From: JAVBSX01 sp031549565
GTDB taxonomy: Bacteria; Planctomycetota; Planctomycetia; Pirellulales; Thermoguttaceae
Assembly (NCBI GenBank): GCA_031549565.1
Contig: JAVBPO010000025.1
Span: 1 to 64,000, forward strand
Direction of reading: 5' to 3'
Length of the DNA: 64,000 nucleotides
Part shown: piece by piece, positions 1 through 8,508 of the stretch
How the letters are laid out: each line of letters begins with the position of its first letter
Position numbering within the stretch: the stretch's first letter is position 1
Translations under genes and position numbers: made by a program
Notes under the pieces: generated by a model
What the model was told of the DNA's origin: nothing
Databases searched by the model: none
What the model saw: only the letters and a program-made list of their open reading frames with translations

Positions 1-291
1 ACACCGGAAGAAGCTTTGGCATGACGCCAGAAATTCCTCGAACTGCTCGTAATACGTGTTGTATAAAATCTTCTTCTTGAAAAACTTCCACAACCGCTCG
101 ATCACGTTCAAGTTCGGCGAATATCCCGGCAAATAATGCAAGAGGATTTTCGTCCCCTTTAACTGCTCCTTCAACCATTTCGATTTGTAATAGCTCGCGT
201 TGTCCAAAATCACGTGAATCTCTTTGGCGTCAGGATACTTCTTTTCCAGCTTGCTCAACAGCCGCCGAGCCGAGCGGTCGTTAATTGGACG
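1..291 (-). pseudogene. IS630-family transposase remnant (C-terminal half, runs off left edge)
   Basis: Reading the minus strand gives an open frame with the IS630 DDE-domain signature ILDNASYYKSKW and then SPNLNVIERLWKFFKK, so the second catalytic Asp and the final Glu are both kept. The frame is closed upstream by a TAG at 292-294, so the N-terminal part carrying the first catalytic Asp is missing. The C-terminus continues beyond base 1. A closely related second fragment lies at 7781-8088 on the same strand. It ends only about 20 bases from the stop of the sialidase-like gene. Non-autonomous remnant; family assignment is confident. Confidence 0.85.
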
Positions 292-309
292 CTAGTGATA
301 CTGGGTTAT

Positions 310-1494
310 TTAAATTGTACGGTCGTTCAATTTCCAACGCGCGATCCGCAGCACGGCTTTCGGAGATTCGGGGCGAACTTCGTACCAAACGGTCGCCAAG
401 GAGCCGTCGTCCTGCTGGATCGTCGACGGATAGCCGAGATCGCCGCCGATTCCGTCGTCGGAAATCGTGATCGGGTCCGACCAGTTTCGGCCTTCGTTTT
501 CGCTGACTCGGGCCTGATTGCCAAACGGTTTACGGCGGTGTCCGTAGGTCATCAAGAGCCGTCCGTCGGCGAGTTTGAGCAGATGCGACGGGAGCCCCCA
601 CACGCCGATCGTGTGCGGCGTCGACCAGGTTTTTCCGGCGTCGTCCGATTCCGTTTGAAGCGTTTCTCCTTCGTTAGCCGGGTTGTGATTGCGAATCTGG
701 ACGACGAGCTTTCCGGAATCGGTCTCCGCGCCGTGGAGTTCATGATATTGCGCCAGATCATCTCCCGGTCGGGTCGGAAATTCGCCCCCCCAATTCCATG
801 TCGCGCCGTCGTCTTGCGAAACGCTCCAGCCGTTCCGTTGCGGGTTTTTCCACAATTCCTTGCCGGGATAGAAAATCCGACCGTCTTTCAGTTGAATCGG
901 ACCGTGCGGCGAATTAACGAGCGGATCAATCCGAGCGGACCAATTCACGCCGTCGTCCGTGGAACGGAAAAGCCAACAACCGAGTTCCTTCTCCGGTTGC
1001 GCAATTCGGTCGTGAACGGCTTTCCATTTCAGGAAACGTCCGTCGCTCCAAGTCCCGGAACCCGATTTTCTCGCTTCGACTTCCTGCTTCAAACCGTGGT
1101 CCCAGTAAGCGAGCGAAGTGAACGACGTGATCAAAATCGTCCCATTTGCGGTTACGAGAATTCCGGCATCTCGATCGTCGATCGGACCGTCATAAATCGA
1201 TTGCGGCCAAGTCCAGCTTTCGCCGCCGTCGTGAGAACGGTACAGCCAAACCTGCCCGAACGGGCAAACGTGCCCTTCACGATTACCGGAGCAAACGACA
1301 AGCAGTTCTCCGGCTTTGGTTCGAGCGATCGTCGGCCAACCGAGGTAGGCGTCCCGGTCCGGATTGAGCGTTTTGAGGGAAATCCGCTCAACGGAGGGAG
1401 CCTGCTGCCCCCTTGAAATCATGGGACAGGAGACCACGGCCAAAGCCGCGCCGCCCATCTGGAAAAAACGTCGTCGTGTCAATGTGTGTTGCAT
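310..1494 (-). CDS. Tat-exported sialidase-like (BNR/Asp-box) protein
   Basis: 394 residues from the ATG chosen because it places a twin-arginine signal (TRRRFFQMGGAALAVVS) at the N-terminus; an ATG seven codons earlier is possible. The mature part carries five Asp-boxes of the S-x-D-x-G-x-x-W type (SHDGGESW, STDDGVNW, SQDDGATW, SDDAGKTW, SENEGRNW), the hallmark of six-bladed sialidase/neuraminidase beta-propellers. Such planctomycetal proteins are usually annotated exo-alpha-sialidase, but many in this fold have other glycan substrates, so the substrate is not assignable. It would act outside the cytoplasmic membrane. It stands alone, divergent from leuS, with a palindromic repeat in the shared upstream region. 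Confidence 0.85.
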   Translation of the reverse strand: MQHTLTRRRFFQMGGAALAVVSCPMISRGQQAPSVERISLKTLNPDRDAYLGWPTIARTKAGELLVVCSGNREGHVCPFGQVWLYRSHDGGESWTWPQSIYDGPIDDRDAGILVTANGTILITSFTSLAYWDHGLKQEVEARKSGSGTWSDGRFLKWKAVHDRIAQPEKELGCWLFRSTDDGVNWSARIDPLVNSPHGPIQLKDGRIFYPGKELWKNPQRNGWSVSQDDGATWNWGGEFPTRPGDDLAQYHELHGAETDSGKLVVQIRNHNPANEGETLQTESDDAGKTWSTPHTIGVWGLPSHLLKLADGRLLMTYGHRRKPFGNQARVSENEGRNWSDPITISDDGIGGDLGYPSTIQQDDGSLATVWYEVRPESPKAVLRIARWKLNDRTI

Positions 1495-1828
1495 GATTTT
1501 TGGTCTATTACGCAATAATCAGAGCCGCGCACGCAGTAAGCGGTATTGTGGTTCATGCATTGTAAGGCGCAGCGGTACAATCAACTCGAACACCGCTTAC
1601 TTCGTGCGCGGCTCTGATTCGAAGGCCGCGTTGTCACAAAGTAAGAGCTTACATCGATTCGGCAAGCGAAGCAAGTGTTCGCTTCAACGGATCCTCGGGG
1701 GCTCCCGGATTTGCGTTTTTAGGATACAATGTATCGAGTCGTTCCGTTCTGTTGTCTACCCTCAATCCTCGACTGTTCCACCCTACCAACGCGGGAAAAG
1801 CCCCGCCGCGAACGGGAAATGTTTCACT
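1495..1828. other. Intergenic region between divergent sialidase-like gene and leuS
   Basis: About 330 bases without a gene. It holds the 103-bp inverted-repeat element at 1517-1619, a GC hairpin-like stretch near 1694-1708 (GGGGGCTCCCGG) related to copies at 41597 and 46014, and at 1805-1816 a GCCGCGAACGGG sequence related to the leaders of ppk and exbD. No convincing promoter hexamer pair was found for leuS. Confidence 0.6.
1517..1619. repeat. 103-bp palindromic element with 28-bp terminal inverted repeats
   Basis: The left arm begins AATCAGAGCCGCGCACG and runs to AAGCGGT; the right arm is its reverse complement with one mismatch in 28 positions. A single arm of the same sequence recurs at 49062-49084, and the AGAGCCGC core recurs in hairpins at 29449-29489 and near 60420. 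This is a REP/MITE-like dispersed element. Because it lies between divergent genes it is not a terminator. Confidence 0.85.
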
Positions 1829-4669
1829 ATGAAATACGATCCCTCCTCCCTCGAAAAAAAATGGCAAACGTACTGGGAAACGCATAAAACTTTCGCCGCG
1901 CCGAAAGAACCGGTTGCCGGGCGAAAAAAGATGTACGTGCTCGACATGTTCCCGTACCCGAGTGCCAACGGTCTGCACGTCGGGCATCCGGAAGGATATA
2001 CCGCGACGGATATCGTTTGTCGATTCGAGCGAATGAACGGGACGAGTGTGCTGCATCCGATGGGTTGGGACGCGTTCGGACTCCCGGCGGAAAACCAGGC
2101 GAAAAAGACCGGAATCCCGCCGCGCATGATTACCGAAACCAACATCGGCAATTTCCGGCGTCAACTCAAGATGCTCGGCTTTTCCTACGATTGGGACCGC
2201 GAGCTGGCGACGACCGACATCGATTACTACCGCTGGACGCAATATATTTTTCTCGTTCTGTTCGACACGTGGTACGATGTCTCATCGCAAAAGGGGCGTC
2301 CGATTTCCGAACTGCCGATTCCCGCCGATGTTTCCGCGGAAGGACCCGACGCCGTCCGCCGGTTTCAGGATGAACACCGGCTCGCGTACCAGATCGAAGC
2401 GCCGGTCAACTGGTGTCCGAACCTCGGGACCGTTTTGTCCAACGAGGAAGTGATCGGCGGACGAAGCGAACGGGGCAACCACCCGGTCGTTCGAATGCCG
2501 CTGCGCCAATGGATGCTCCGGATCACCGCCTACGCCGACCGGCTGGAAAACGACCTCGACGCCCTCGATTGGTCCGAAAGCATCAAAATGCTCCAGCGTA
2601 ATTGGATCGGAAAAAGTACGGGAGCGGAGGTGGATTTTTATGTGGGAAACAGAGGACAGAGGACAGAGGACAGAGGACAGGATTATGAGACATGGAAGAA
2701 CAATCGGAAGACAAGCGGTTTTCCGCGCAAACCCGGCGACGAGTGTTTGCGGATTTATACGACGCGACCGGATACGCTGTTCGGGGCGACGTATATGGTC
2801 ATTGCGCCGGAACATCCGATGGTCCAGCGGCTTACGACGAGCGATCACAAAGACGCCGTTGAAAAGTACCGCGAACAGGCGGCATTCAAAAGCGATCTGG
2901 ACCGGACCGATTTGGCGAAGGACAAAACCGGCGTCTTTACCGGCTCGTACGCGATCAACCCCGCCAACGGGCAGCCGATCCCGATCTGGGTCGCCGATTA
3001 CGTGCTCATCTCCTACGGAACCGGCGCGATCATGTCCGTTCCGGCGCATGACACCAGGGACTTCGAGTTTGCGACGCAGTTCGATTTGCCGATCGTGTGT
3101 GTCGTAGAGGATAGAGGATTGAGGAGAGAGGATAGAGGGAGGACGGTAGATTCTTGTTTCACCGGCGATGGTGTCGCGATGAACTCCGGCGCTTATGACG
3201 GTTTGTCGACGCAAGAGTTCAAGGAAAAGATTTCCTCCGACCTTGAAGACGCCGGCCTCGGTCGCAAGGCGGTCAATTACAAGCTTCGCGACTGGTTGTT
3301 CTCGCGGCAGCATTTTTGGGGGGAACCGTTTCCGGTGTTGCACGAGCTTGACACCGCGGGAAAAATCACCGGGCGCGTGATACCGCTGGAGCCGAAAGAT
3401 CTGCCGATCGAAATTCCGAAGGAAATCCAGTTTAACGCCGAACACAACTCTCCGGAACCGCCGCTGGAGCTGGCCCCGGAAAGCTGGCTCTATCCCGTAA
3501 TCGACGGTGTCAAATACAAGCGGGAAACGAACACCATGCCGCAATGGGCCGGATCGTGCTGGTATTACCTGCGGTACATCGATCCGAAAAACGCTGCTTT
3601 ATTCATTGATCCCGGACTGGAAAAAGCGTGGATGCCGGTCGATCTGTACGTCGGAGGTGCCGAGCACGCCGTGCTACATCTGCTTTACGCACGATTTTGG
3701 CACAAAGTCCTGTTCGATCGCGGATACGTGAGCACCATCGAACCGTTCCACAAACTCGTCAACCAAGGAATGATCCTCGGCGAGATGGAATTCACCGCCT
3801 TTAAGGACACCGCGGGCCATTACGTTTCCTCGACGCTCGTCGACATCGATCGGGACGGAAAGGGATTCCTGAAGTCGGACAAGACTGAGCTCGCTGCGGA
3901 AAAACTCGACTCGAAATCGGTCGTCAAGAAAGGAGATGTTTTCGTACTCGTCGAAAACGAGTCGATCCAGGTCGATTCCCGTGCGAATAAAATGTCGAAA
4001 TCCCGCGGCAACGTGGTCAATCCGGACGACGTGGTCGAGAAATACGGCGCGGACTCGTTGCGCCTGTACGAAATGTTCCTGGGCCCGCTCGAAGCGGTCA
4101 AGCCGTGGTCGATGGACGGCGTCAGCGGCGTGCGCAATTTCCTCGATCGCGCCTGGCGGATGATCGCCGGAGAAGAAACGAAACTGACCGATTCTCCCGC
4201 GACGGAAGAGCAGAACCGCATGCTCCACAAAACGATCAAAGGCGTCACGCTCGACATCCGGCACATGGCGTTCAACACGGCGATCTCGAAAATGATGGAG
4301 TTCGTCAACTTTTTCCTGAAGCAAAATTCGAGACCGAAAGGCGCGATGGAAAAATTCGTGCTGCTCCTTTCGCCGCTGGCACCGCATATTTGTGAAGAGC
4401 TTTGGGAACGGCTTGGGCACGACAAGACGCTCGCCTACGAACCTTGGCCGACCTGGGACGAAGACGCGATCAAGGAATCGACGATCGAGGTTCCCATTTC
4501 CATCGGCGGCAAACTCCGCTCGAAAATCACGGTCCCCGCCGACTGTGACGCCGCGATGCTGGAACAAGCCGCCTTGGCCGATCCGAAAATCGCCGAGCTG
4601 CTCGCCGGAAAACAAATCGTTAAAAAAATCATCGTACCCGGAAAGATGGTAAATTTCGTGGTGAAGTGA
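1829..4669 (+). CDS. leuS: leucyl-tRNA synthetase
   Basis: Class I aminoacyl-tRNA synthetase of 946 residues that charges tRNA-Leu in the cytoplasm. The HIGH motif is HVGH at residues 50-53 and the KMSKS loop is KMSKS at 721-725. The CP1 editing domain contains the threonine-rich TTRPDT region, and YGTGAIMSVPAHDTRD is intact. The start was placed at the ATG giving MKYDPSSLEKKWQTYW, the family-typical N-terminus; the open frame extends 155 codons further upstream without homology. The protein is about 85 residues longer than E. coli LeuRS. Two variable loops of the editing domain (residues about 275-283 and 426-437) are encoded by heptanucleotide tandem repeats. Expected to be essential and functional. 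Confidence 0.97.
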   Translation: MKYDPSSLEKKWQTYWETHKTFAAPKEPVAGRKKMYVLDMFPYPSANGLHVGHPEGYTATDIVCRFERMNGTSVLHPMGWDAFGLPAENQAKKTGIPPRMITETNIGNFRRQLKMLGFSYDWDRELATTDIDYYRWTQYIFLVLFDTWYDVSSQKGRPISELPIPADVSAEGPDAVRRFQDEHRLAYQIEAPVNWCPNLGTVLSNEEVIGGRSERGNHPVVRMPLRQWMLRITAYADRLENDLDALDWSESIKMLQRNWIGKSTGAEVDFYVGNRGQRTEDRGQDYETWKNNRKTSGFPRKPGDECLRIYTTRPDTLFGATYMVIAPEHPMVQRLTTSDHKDAVEKYREQAAFKSDLDRTDLAKDKTGVFTGSYAINPANGQPIPIWVADYVLISYGTGAIMSVPAHDTRDFEFATQFDLPIVCVVEDRGLRREDRGRTVDSCFTGDGVAMNSGAYDGLSTQEFKEKISSDLEDAGLGRKAVNYKLRDWLFSRQHFWGEPFPVLHELDTAGKITGRVIPLEPKDLPIEIPKEIQFNAEHNSPEPPLELAPESWLYPVIDGVKYKRETNTMPQWAGSCWYYLRYIDPKNAALFIDPGLEKAWMPVDLYVGGAEHAVLHLLYARFWHKVLFDRGYVSTIEPFHKLVNQGMILGEMEFTAFKDTAGHYVSSTLVDIDRDGKGFLKSDKTELAAEKLDSKSVVKKGDVFVLVENESIQVDSRANKMSKSRGNVVNPDDVVEKYGADSLRLYEMFLGPLEAVKPWSMDGVSGVRNFLDRAWRMIAGEETKLTDSPATEEQNRMLHKTIKGVTLDIRHMAFNTAISKMMEFVNFFLKQNSRPKGAMEKFVLLLSPLAPHICEELWERLGHDKTLAYEPWPTWDEDAIKESTIEVPISIGGKLRSKITVPADCDAAMLEQAALADPKIAELLAGKQIVKKIIVPGKMVNFVVK
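2651..2678 (+). repeat. Heptamer array AGAGGAC x4 inside leuS
   Basis: Four perfect tandem copies of AGAGGAC followed by AG. Three heptamers equal 21 bases, so the translation repeats every seven residues (RGQRTED, then RGQ). It lies between the conserved GKSTGAEVDF and IYTTRPDT blocks of LeuRS, in a loop that varies in the family. The same heptamer occurs outside genes at 31463-31490. Confidence 0.9.
3105..3139 (+). repeat. Heptamer array TAGAGGA x5 (imperfect) inside leuS
   Basis: Five in-register heptamers: TAGAGGA, TAGAGGA, TTGAGGA, GAGAGGA, TAGAGGG. They encode about VEDRGLRREDRGR between the editing-domain strand FDLPIVCV and the CFTGDG motif, again at a variable loop. The identical heptamer forms the seven-copy array at 16602-16650. 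Confidence 0.85.
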
Positions 4670-4683
4670 GGAATGCAAACCAG

Positions 4684-5118
4684 ATGTTACTCTACTTGGA
4701 TAATTGCTGCTTTAATCGACCGTTTGATGATTTATCGCAAATCTCCGTTCGTTTGGAGGCAGAGGCAAAACTGTTTATTCAGGACGGAATTAAAAATGGA
4801 ATATTCGATCTCGTATGGTCGTATATTCTTGATTTCGAGAACGAATCCAATCCATTTCAACCGCGAAAAGATTCTATTCGAGGCTGGCGATTGTTGGCAA
4901 TCATAAATATCGAAGAATCACCACCCTTATTGGATCTCATGGATTCCTACGTCCAAGCGGGGCTCAAACCGGTGGACGCACTTCACGTCGCGTGTGCGGC
5001 GACGGCGGGTGCGGATTATTTTATCACCACGGATAAGCGTATACTCAACAAGACGATATATGGCGTCAAATTGGCTGACCCAGTGGAATTTATTCGCATA
5101 TTGGAAGATCAACAATGA
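4684..5118 (+). CDS. PIN-domain protein, VapC-like toxin candidate
   Basis: 144 residues from the ATG giving MLLYLDNCCFNRPFDD; a GTG at 4666 that overlaps the leuS stop would add six residues. The N-terminal acidic residue (LYLDNCC), the VDALHVACA helix and the DYFITTDKRIL strand are the features of the PIN ribonuclease fold, with Asp residues expected to bind the metal. The NRPFDD subfamily usually occurs beside a small partner, and here the next gene overlaps by ATGA. Base composition is clearly more AT-rich than in the flanking genes, suggesting transfer. Toxin activity is inferred, not shown. Confidence 0.8.
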   Translation: MLLYLDNCCFNRPFDDLSQISVRLEAEAKLFIQDGIKNGIFDLVWSYILDFENESNPFQPRKDSIRGWRLLAIINIEESPPLLDLMDSYVQAGLKPVDALHVACAATAGADYFITTDKRILNKTIYGVKLADPVEFIRILEDQQ

Positions 5119-5330
5119 TGAATGATATTGCACTTTATAGTACGGGAATGAAAATTCTGACAGAACAACTAGGATTGGTCGAAGCGGAACGTTTTGTTTT
5201 TCTGGTCGGCAAGGAGCGATTCGACTACACAAAATGGCGAGACAAGCTTTTTGAAGGTTTGTCCGGACGCGAAATCAGTACGTCGGCAATGAAACTGCGA
5301 CGGGAAGGGGAACAGAATCAAGACAAATAA
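5115..5330 (+). CDS. Small partner of the PIN protein, putative antitoxin
   Basis: 71 residues, translationally coupled to the PIN gene through an ATGA stop-start overlap. The sequence (MKILTEQLGLVEAERFVFLV, then FDYTKWRDKLFEG) resembles small proteins found next to PIN proteins of the NRPFDD type, with a helix pattern L-G-x-V-E-A-E-R-F. No DNA-binding motif is obvious, and the order toxin then partner is the reverse of classical vapBC. The C-terminus is charged and probably flexible (RREGEQNQDK). The antitoxin role is inferred from context. Confidence 0.6.
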   Translation: MMNDIALYSTGMKILTEQLGLVEAERFVFLVGKERFDYTKWRDKLFEGLSGREISTSAMKLRREGEQNQDK

Positions 5331-5351
5331 CGCCTGCCCCTATATTACCCC

Positions 5352-7766
5352 ATGAGACCACTGTTCACGACAATCGCCCTGTTTTGCCTGCTGTGCGTTT
5401 CCGCCCAAGCGGCCCGGGTCCAGATGCGCAGCGGTCTGTGGTACCAGGGTGAAACCGCGCCGCTGGCCAAGGTCGATGCGACGATCAGCGTCGACGGAGA
5501 ACCGCAAACCAAGTCCATCCTCCTGATCGACGATGGGCTGCGACGGATATTCGTTCCTAAAAGAAGCGTCATTAACGAGCTCCCCGACGAAACGTCGTTG
5601 GATATTTTTCGTTTCACGCAAGTTTTCGCAAGCTCCGAATCGGCGGACCGCTACGATTCGCTCGGCGATGTCCGCCCCGTCGGCCCGTTCGGCGAGTTCG
5701 ATCGATACGGTCGCCGCGTCGTCGAACTGACCGGTCCGAACGGCGGCGTCCATGAAATCCAATCGATTACGGAAATCAATTCCCGTTACGTTCGGGCACG
5801 CGGGCGTTACCGCATCTGGGACGCCCGCTATTCGACGCTCGCGATTCCGCACGAAGTCCTGTCGCCGATCTTGCGACATAAAATCAATCCGAACGTCTTT
5901 GAGGAACGGTTGAGCCTTTTTCGCTTTTACCTCCTCGCGGAGTACTATGACGCCGCGGAAGCCGAACTCGCGTCGATCAAGGCCGACTTCGCGGACGATC
6001 CGAAAATCAAAGACAACTCGAACATGCGTATGGCGCAACTCCGCGTGAATCAGCTTTCCGCGGAACGGCTGGAAAAGGAACTCCAGATGCGAAGCGATGC
6101 CGGACAACATCGCCTGGTCGTCCATTTGCTCAATACGTTCCCGAACGAATACGCGAAAGGTTTGGTGCTGCAACGTAACCGGCGTATGTCGGAAAACTAC
6201 GACGCGATGGAAAAGAAGCGGACCGACCTCCTCGCCCGGCTCGACGAATTGGCGAAAAAAGTGTCGGACGAAGCTCACAAACCGCTCGTCGAGGAGCTTC
6301 TTTGGGAAATACGTGCGGAATTGAATCCGAACACGGTCGATCGGTTCGACGCGTTTTTGTTCAACGAACAGGACGAATCCCTTTCGGACGAGGAAAAGCT
6401 GGCGATCGCGCTTTCCGCGTGGTTGATCGGAAAAGAAACGGAAATCCGCCGGATCACCATTGCCGTGTCCCTGATCGAAACGCGGAATCTCGTTCGGGAA
6501 TATCTGCGACAAAAAGATTTCAATGAGACGAACGCGATTTATGAAGCGATCCGTAAACAGGAAGCCGGAACACCGGAACTGATCGCGGCCCTGCTGAAAA
6601 TCATGAAGCCGCCGATCGAAACCGATTTTTCGTCGCTCGCCGACCCGGAGCAGCCCGGCTACTTCCGCCTGGAGCGACCCGGAATCGCACAGGAAAAATT
6701 GTACGAAACGATCCGGTACTCGATTCAACTCCCGCCGGAATACGATCCGAACCGCTCGTATCCGGCGATCGTCACGCTGCACCCGAATTCCCTGGGCCCG
6801 GACGGAATGATTCAATGGTGGTGCGGCCCTTGGAAAGACGGAAACCGCTTCGGCCAGGCGACCCGACACGGTTTTATCGTGATCGCGCCGCACTGGGCGG
6901 TGCCGGGGCAAAATTCGTACGATTCGTCCCCCTTGGCGCACGCGGCGGTGCTCTACGCCCTTCGTGATGCCGTGAGCCGGTTCAACATCGACACGGACCG
7001 CGTGTTCCTGACCGGGCACGGCATGGGCGGAGCGGCGGCGTGGGACATCGCGGCCGCTCACCCCGACCTTTGGGCCGGCGTCATCCCGTTCGGAGCCGCG
7101 GTGCCAGGGCCGACCCGGGTTTACGACGACAACATGCAACATGTTCCGTTTTATTTCGTCTGCGGCGAATTGGAAAGCGCTCCGATCGGCGGTCGGCTTC
7201 GCAATTTAACGAACATCAACGGTCCGACGTTCAATTATTACCTGAAAAAAGCGTTCAACGCGACGGTCGTACAATATCTCGGGCGCGGTCCGGAAATGTA
7301 CGGTGAAGAGATTTTGGAAATCTTCAAGTGGATGAAAAACCTCAAGCGGACCGTCCCTAAAAGCTATACCGTCAAGGCGACCCGCGCGCTCCCGAATTTT
7401 TACCATTTCTGGGGGCTCGAGTATCCCGATTTGCCGGACGAACTGAACTGGCCGCGGGACGGCAAGGGAAACCGCGAGACGCTGGAAACGAGTTACGAAT
7501 ATCTCGAAAAACTCAACAAGGTGAAAATCAAGACGCGCGGCCGCTTTTCCAACCTGAACCCGGAAGTCTTTTTGACGCCGGACATGGTTATGTTCAACCA
7601 GCGGATCAACATCGAGTTCAACGGCAAACCGCTTCAGCCGCGAGGCGGTTACGTCGAACCGGATCTGCGGCTGATCCTCGAAGACGCCCGAACCCGTAAG
7701 GATCGCAAGCATCCGTTCTGGGTTCGCTTGAATTTCGGAACACCCCGGAATACCGAACACCGTTGA
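5352..7766 (+). CDS. Secreted alpha/beta-hydrolase (esterase-like) with degenerate nucleophile elbow
   Basis: 804 residues with a Sec signal peptide (LFTTIALFCLLCVSAQAA). Residues about 20-430 are helical and TPR-like without a recognised family. Residues about 445-670 form an alpha/beta-hydrolase domain of the PHB-depolymerase/dienelactone-hydrolase type (SIQLPPEYDPNRSYPAIVTL; LTGHGMGGAAAWDIAAAHP). The nucleophile elbow, normally GHSMGG, reads GHGMGG at 555-560, so the catalytic Ser is Gly at 557. Either another Ser acts or the protein is a non-hydrolytic binder. Such proteins are common in planctomycetes. The gene ends 14 bases before an IS630 fragment, so the natural 3' end may have been altered. 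Confidence 0.75.
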   Translation: MRPLFTTIALFCLLCVSAQAARVQMRSGLWYQGETAPLAKVDATISVDGEPQTKSILLIDDGLRRIFVPKRSVINELPDETSLDIFRFTQVFASSESADRYDSLGDVRPVGPFGEFDRYGRRVVELTGPNGGVHEIQSITEINSRYVRARGRYRIWDARYSTLAIPHEVLSPILRHKINPNVFEERLSLFRFYLLAEYYDAAEAELASIKADFADDPKIKDNSNMRMAQLRVNQLSAERLEKELQMRSDAGQHRLVVHLLNTFPNEYAKGLVLQRNRRMSENYDAMEKKRTDLLARLDELAKKVSDEAHKPLVEELLWEIRAELNPNTVDRFDAFLFNEQDESLSDEEKLAIALSAWLIGKETEIRRITIAVSLIETRNLVREYLRQKDFNETNAIYEAIRKQEAGTPELIAALLKIMKPPIETDFSSLADPEQPGYFRLERPGIAQEKLYETIRYSIQLPPEYDPNRSYPAIVTLHPNSLGPDGMIQWWCGPWKDGNRFGQATRHGFIVIAPHWAVPGQNSYDSSPLAHAAVLYALRDAVSRFNIDTDRVFLTGHGMGGAAAWDIAAAHPDLWAGVIPFGAAVPGPTRVYDDNMQHVPFYFVCGELESAPIGGRLRNLTNINGPTFNYYLKKAFNATVVQYLGRGPEMYGEEILEIFKWMKNLKRTVPKSYTVKATRALPNFYHFWGLEYPDLPDELNWPRDGKGNRETLETSYEYLEKLNKVKIKTRGRFSNLNPEVFLTPDMVMFNQRINIEFNGKPLQPRGGYVEPDLRLILEDARTRKDRKHPFWVRLNFGTPRNTEHR

Positions 7767-7780
7767 AAATTCCCGTCGAT

Positions 7781-8088
7781 TCAGTTGTTTTGATACCGAT
7801 GAAAGTTGTCCGCCAAAAGTGTGCGCAGCTCCTCGCGGTACTTCGTCCGACATCGGAAGAAGTTTTTGCATGGCGCCAGAAAGTCCTCGAACTTTTCGTA
7901 ATAGGTGTTGTACAATATCTTCTTCTTGAAAAACTTCCACAATCGCTGGATCACGTTCATGTTCGGCGAATAACCCGGCAGAAAATGCAAGAGGATTTTC
8001 GTCCCCTTTAACTGGTCCTTCAACCATTTCGATTTGTAATAGCTCGCGTTGGCAAAGATCACATGAATCACTTTGGCGTCAGGATGCT
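7781..8088 (-). pseudogene. IS630-family transposase remnant, catalytic residues lost
   Basis: An open frame of about 100 codons close in sequence to the fragment at 1-291 (VIHVIFANASYYKSKW, SPNMNVIQRLWKFFKK), ending in a TGA at 7781-7783. In this copy the catalytic Asp of the DNAS motif is Ala (codon gcc) and the catalytic Glu of VIERLW is Gln, so two of the three DDE residues are gone. The N-terminal half is also missing. Inactive remnant in the same orientation as the copy at the left edge, about 7.8 kb away. Confidence 0.85.
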
Positions 8089-8097
8089 CATTTGGAT

Positions 8098-8268
8098 TAT
8101 TATTTGGACGAATTTACTTTTCGATTTAACCGTCGCACATCCCACAGTCGCAGCAAACTATTGTATCGTTTACTTCAGCAAGCCGTCCAGGTCGATCCGG
8201 CTCCGTACAAAACCATTGTCGGCGGAAAAGTCGACCTAAACGGAACAAATTCAGGTGGCGTCAATTGA
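8098..8268 (+). pseudogene. ISXO2-like (IS1595-family) transposase C-terminal remnant
   Basis: The plus frame reads YLDEFTFRFNRRTSHSRSKL and then LLYRLLQQAVQVDPAPYKTI, ending at TGA 8266-8268. The YLDEFTFRFNRR block followed by a Leu-rich helix is the typical C-terminus of ISXO2-domain transposases of the IS1595 family. There is no start codon and nothing upstream of about 8095, where the IS630 remnant abuts. It is too short to appear as an ordinary gene. Confidence 0.8.
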
Positions 8269-8508
8269 ATAACCAGAATCTCGAAAATGGTATCCACTTG
8301 ACTCAAGTACCCCCTAAATATAGAGGTCGAGCATCGGTGACTCGGTTTGGTTTTGAACGGCACTTTCGTCGTAACAAGCTATCAATACAATATTTAACAT
8401 CAACGCTATTACCATCAGAAAATGTTGTTGTTCCCTAATAGAATCCTATATTTAGTCGCAACTTGATTGAAATGGATAACCATTTAAGAGAAAAAAGACA
8501 AGCCGACT

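Larger units (their letters stand above)
7767..8508. other. Mobile-element graveyard
   Basis: This stretch carries an IS630 remnant on the minus strand, an ISXO2-type remnant on the plus strand and about 240 AT-rich bases (8269-8508) in which no gene or repeat was recognised, leading into the truncated Rpn-like frame. No target-site duplication could be identified. Confidence 0.6.

Noticed and set aside
1364..1828. Upstream extension of leuS (155 codons)
   Set aside because: It covers the opposite-strand sialidase start and the palindromic element; LeuRS similarity begins at MKYDPSS.
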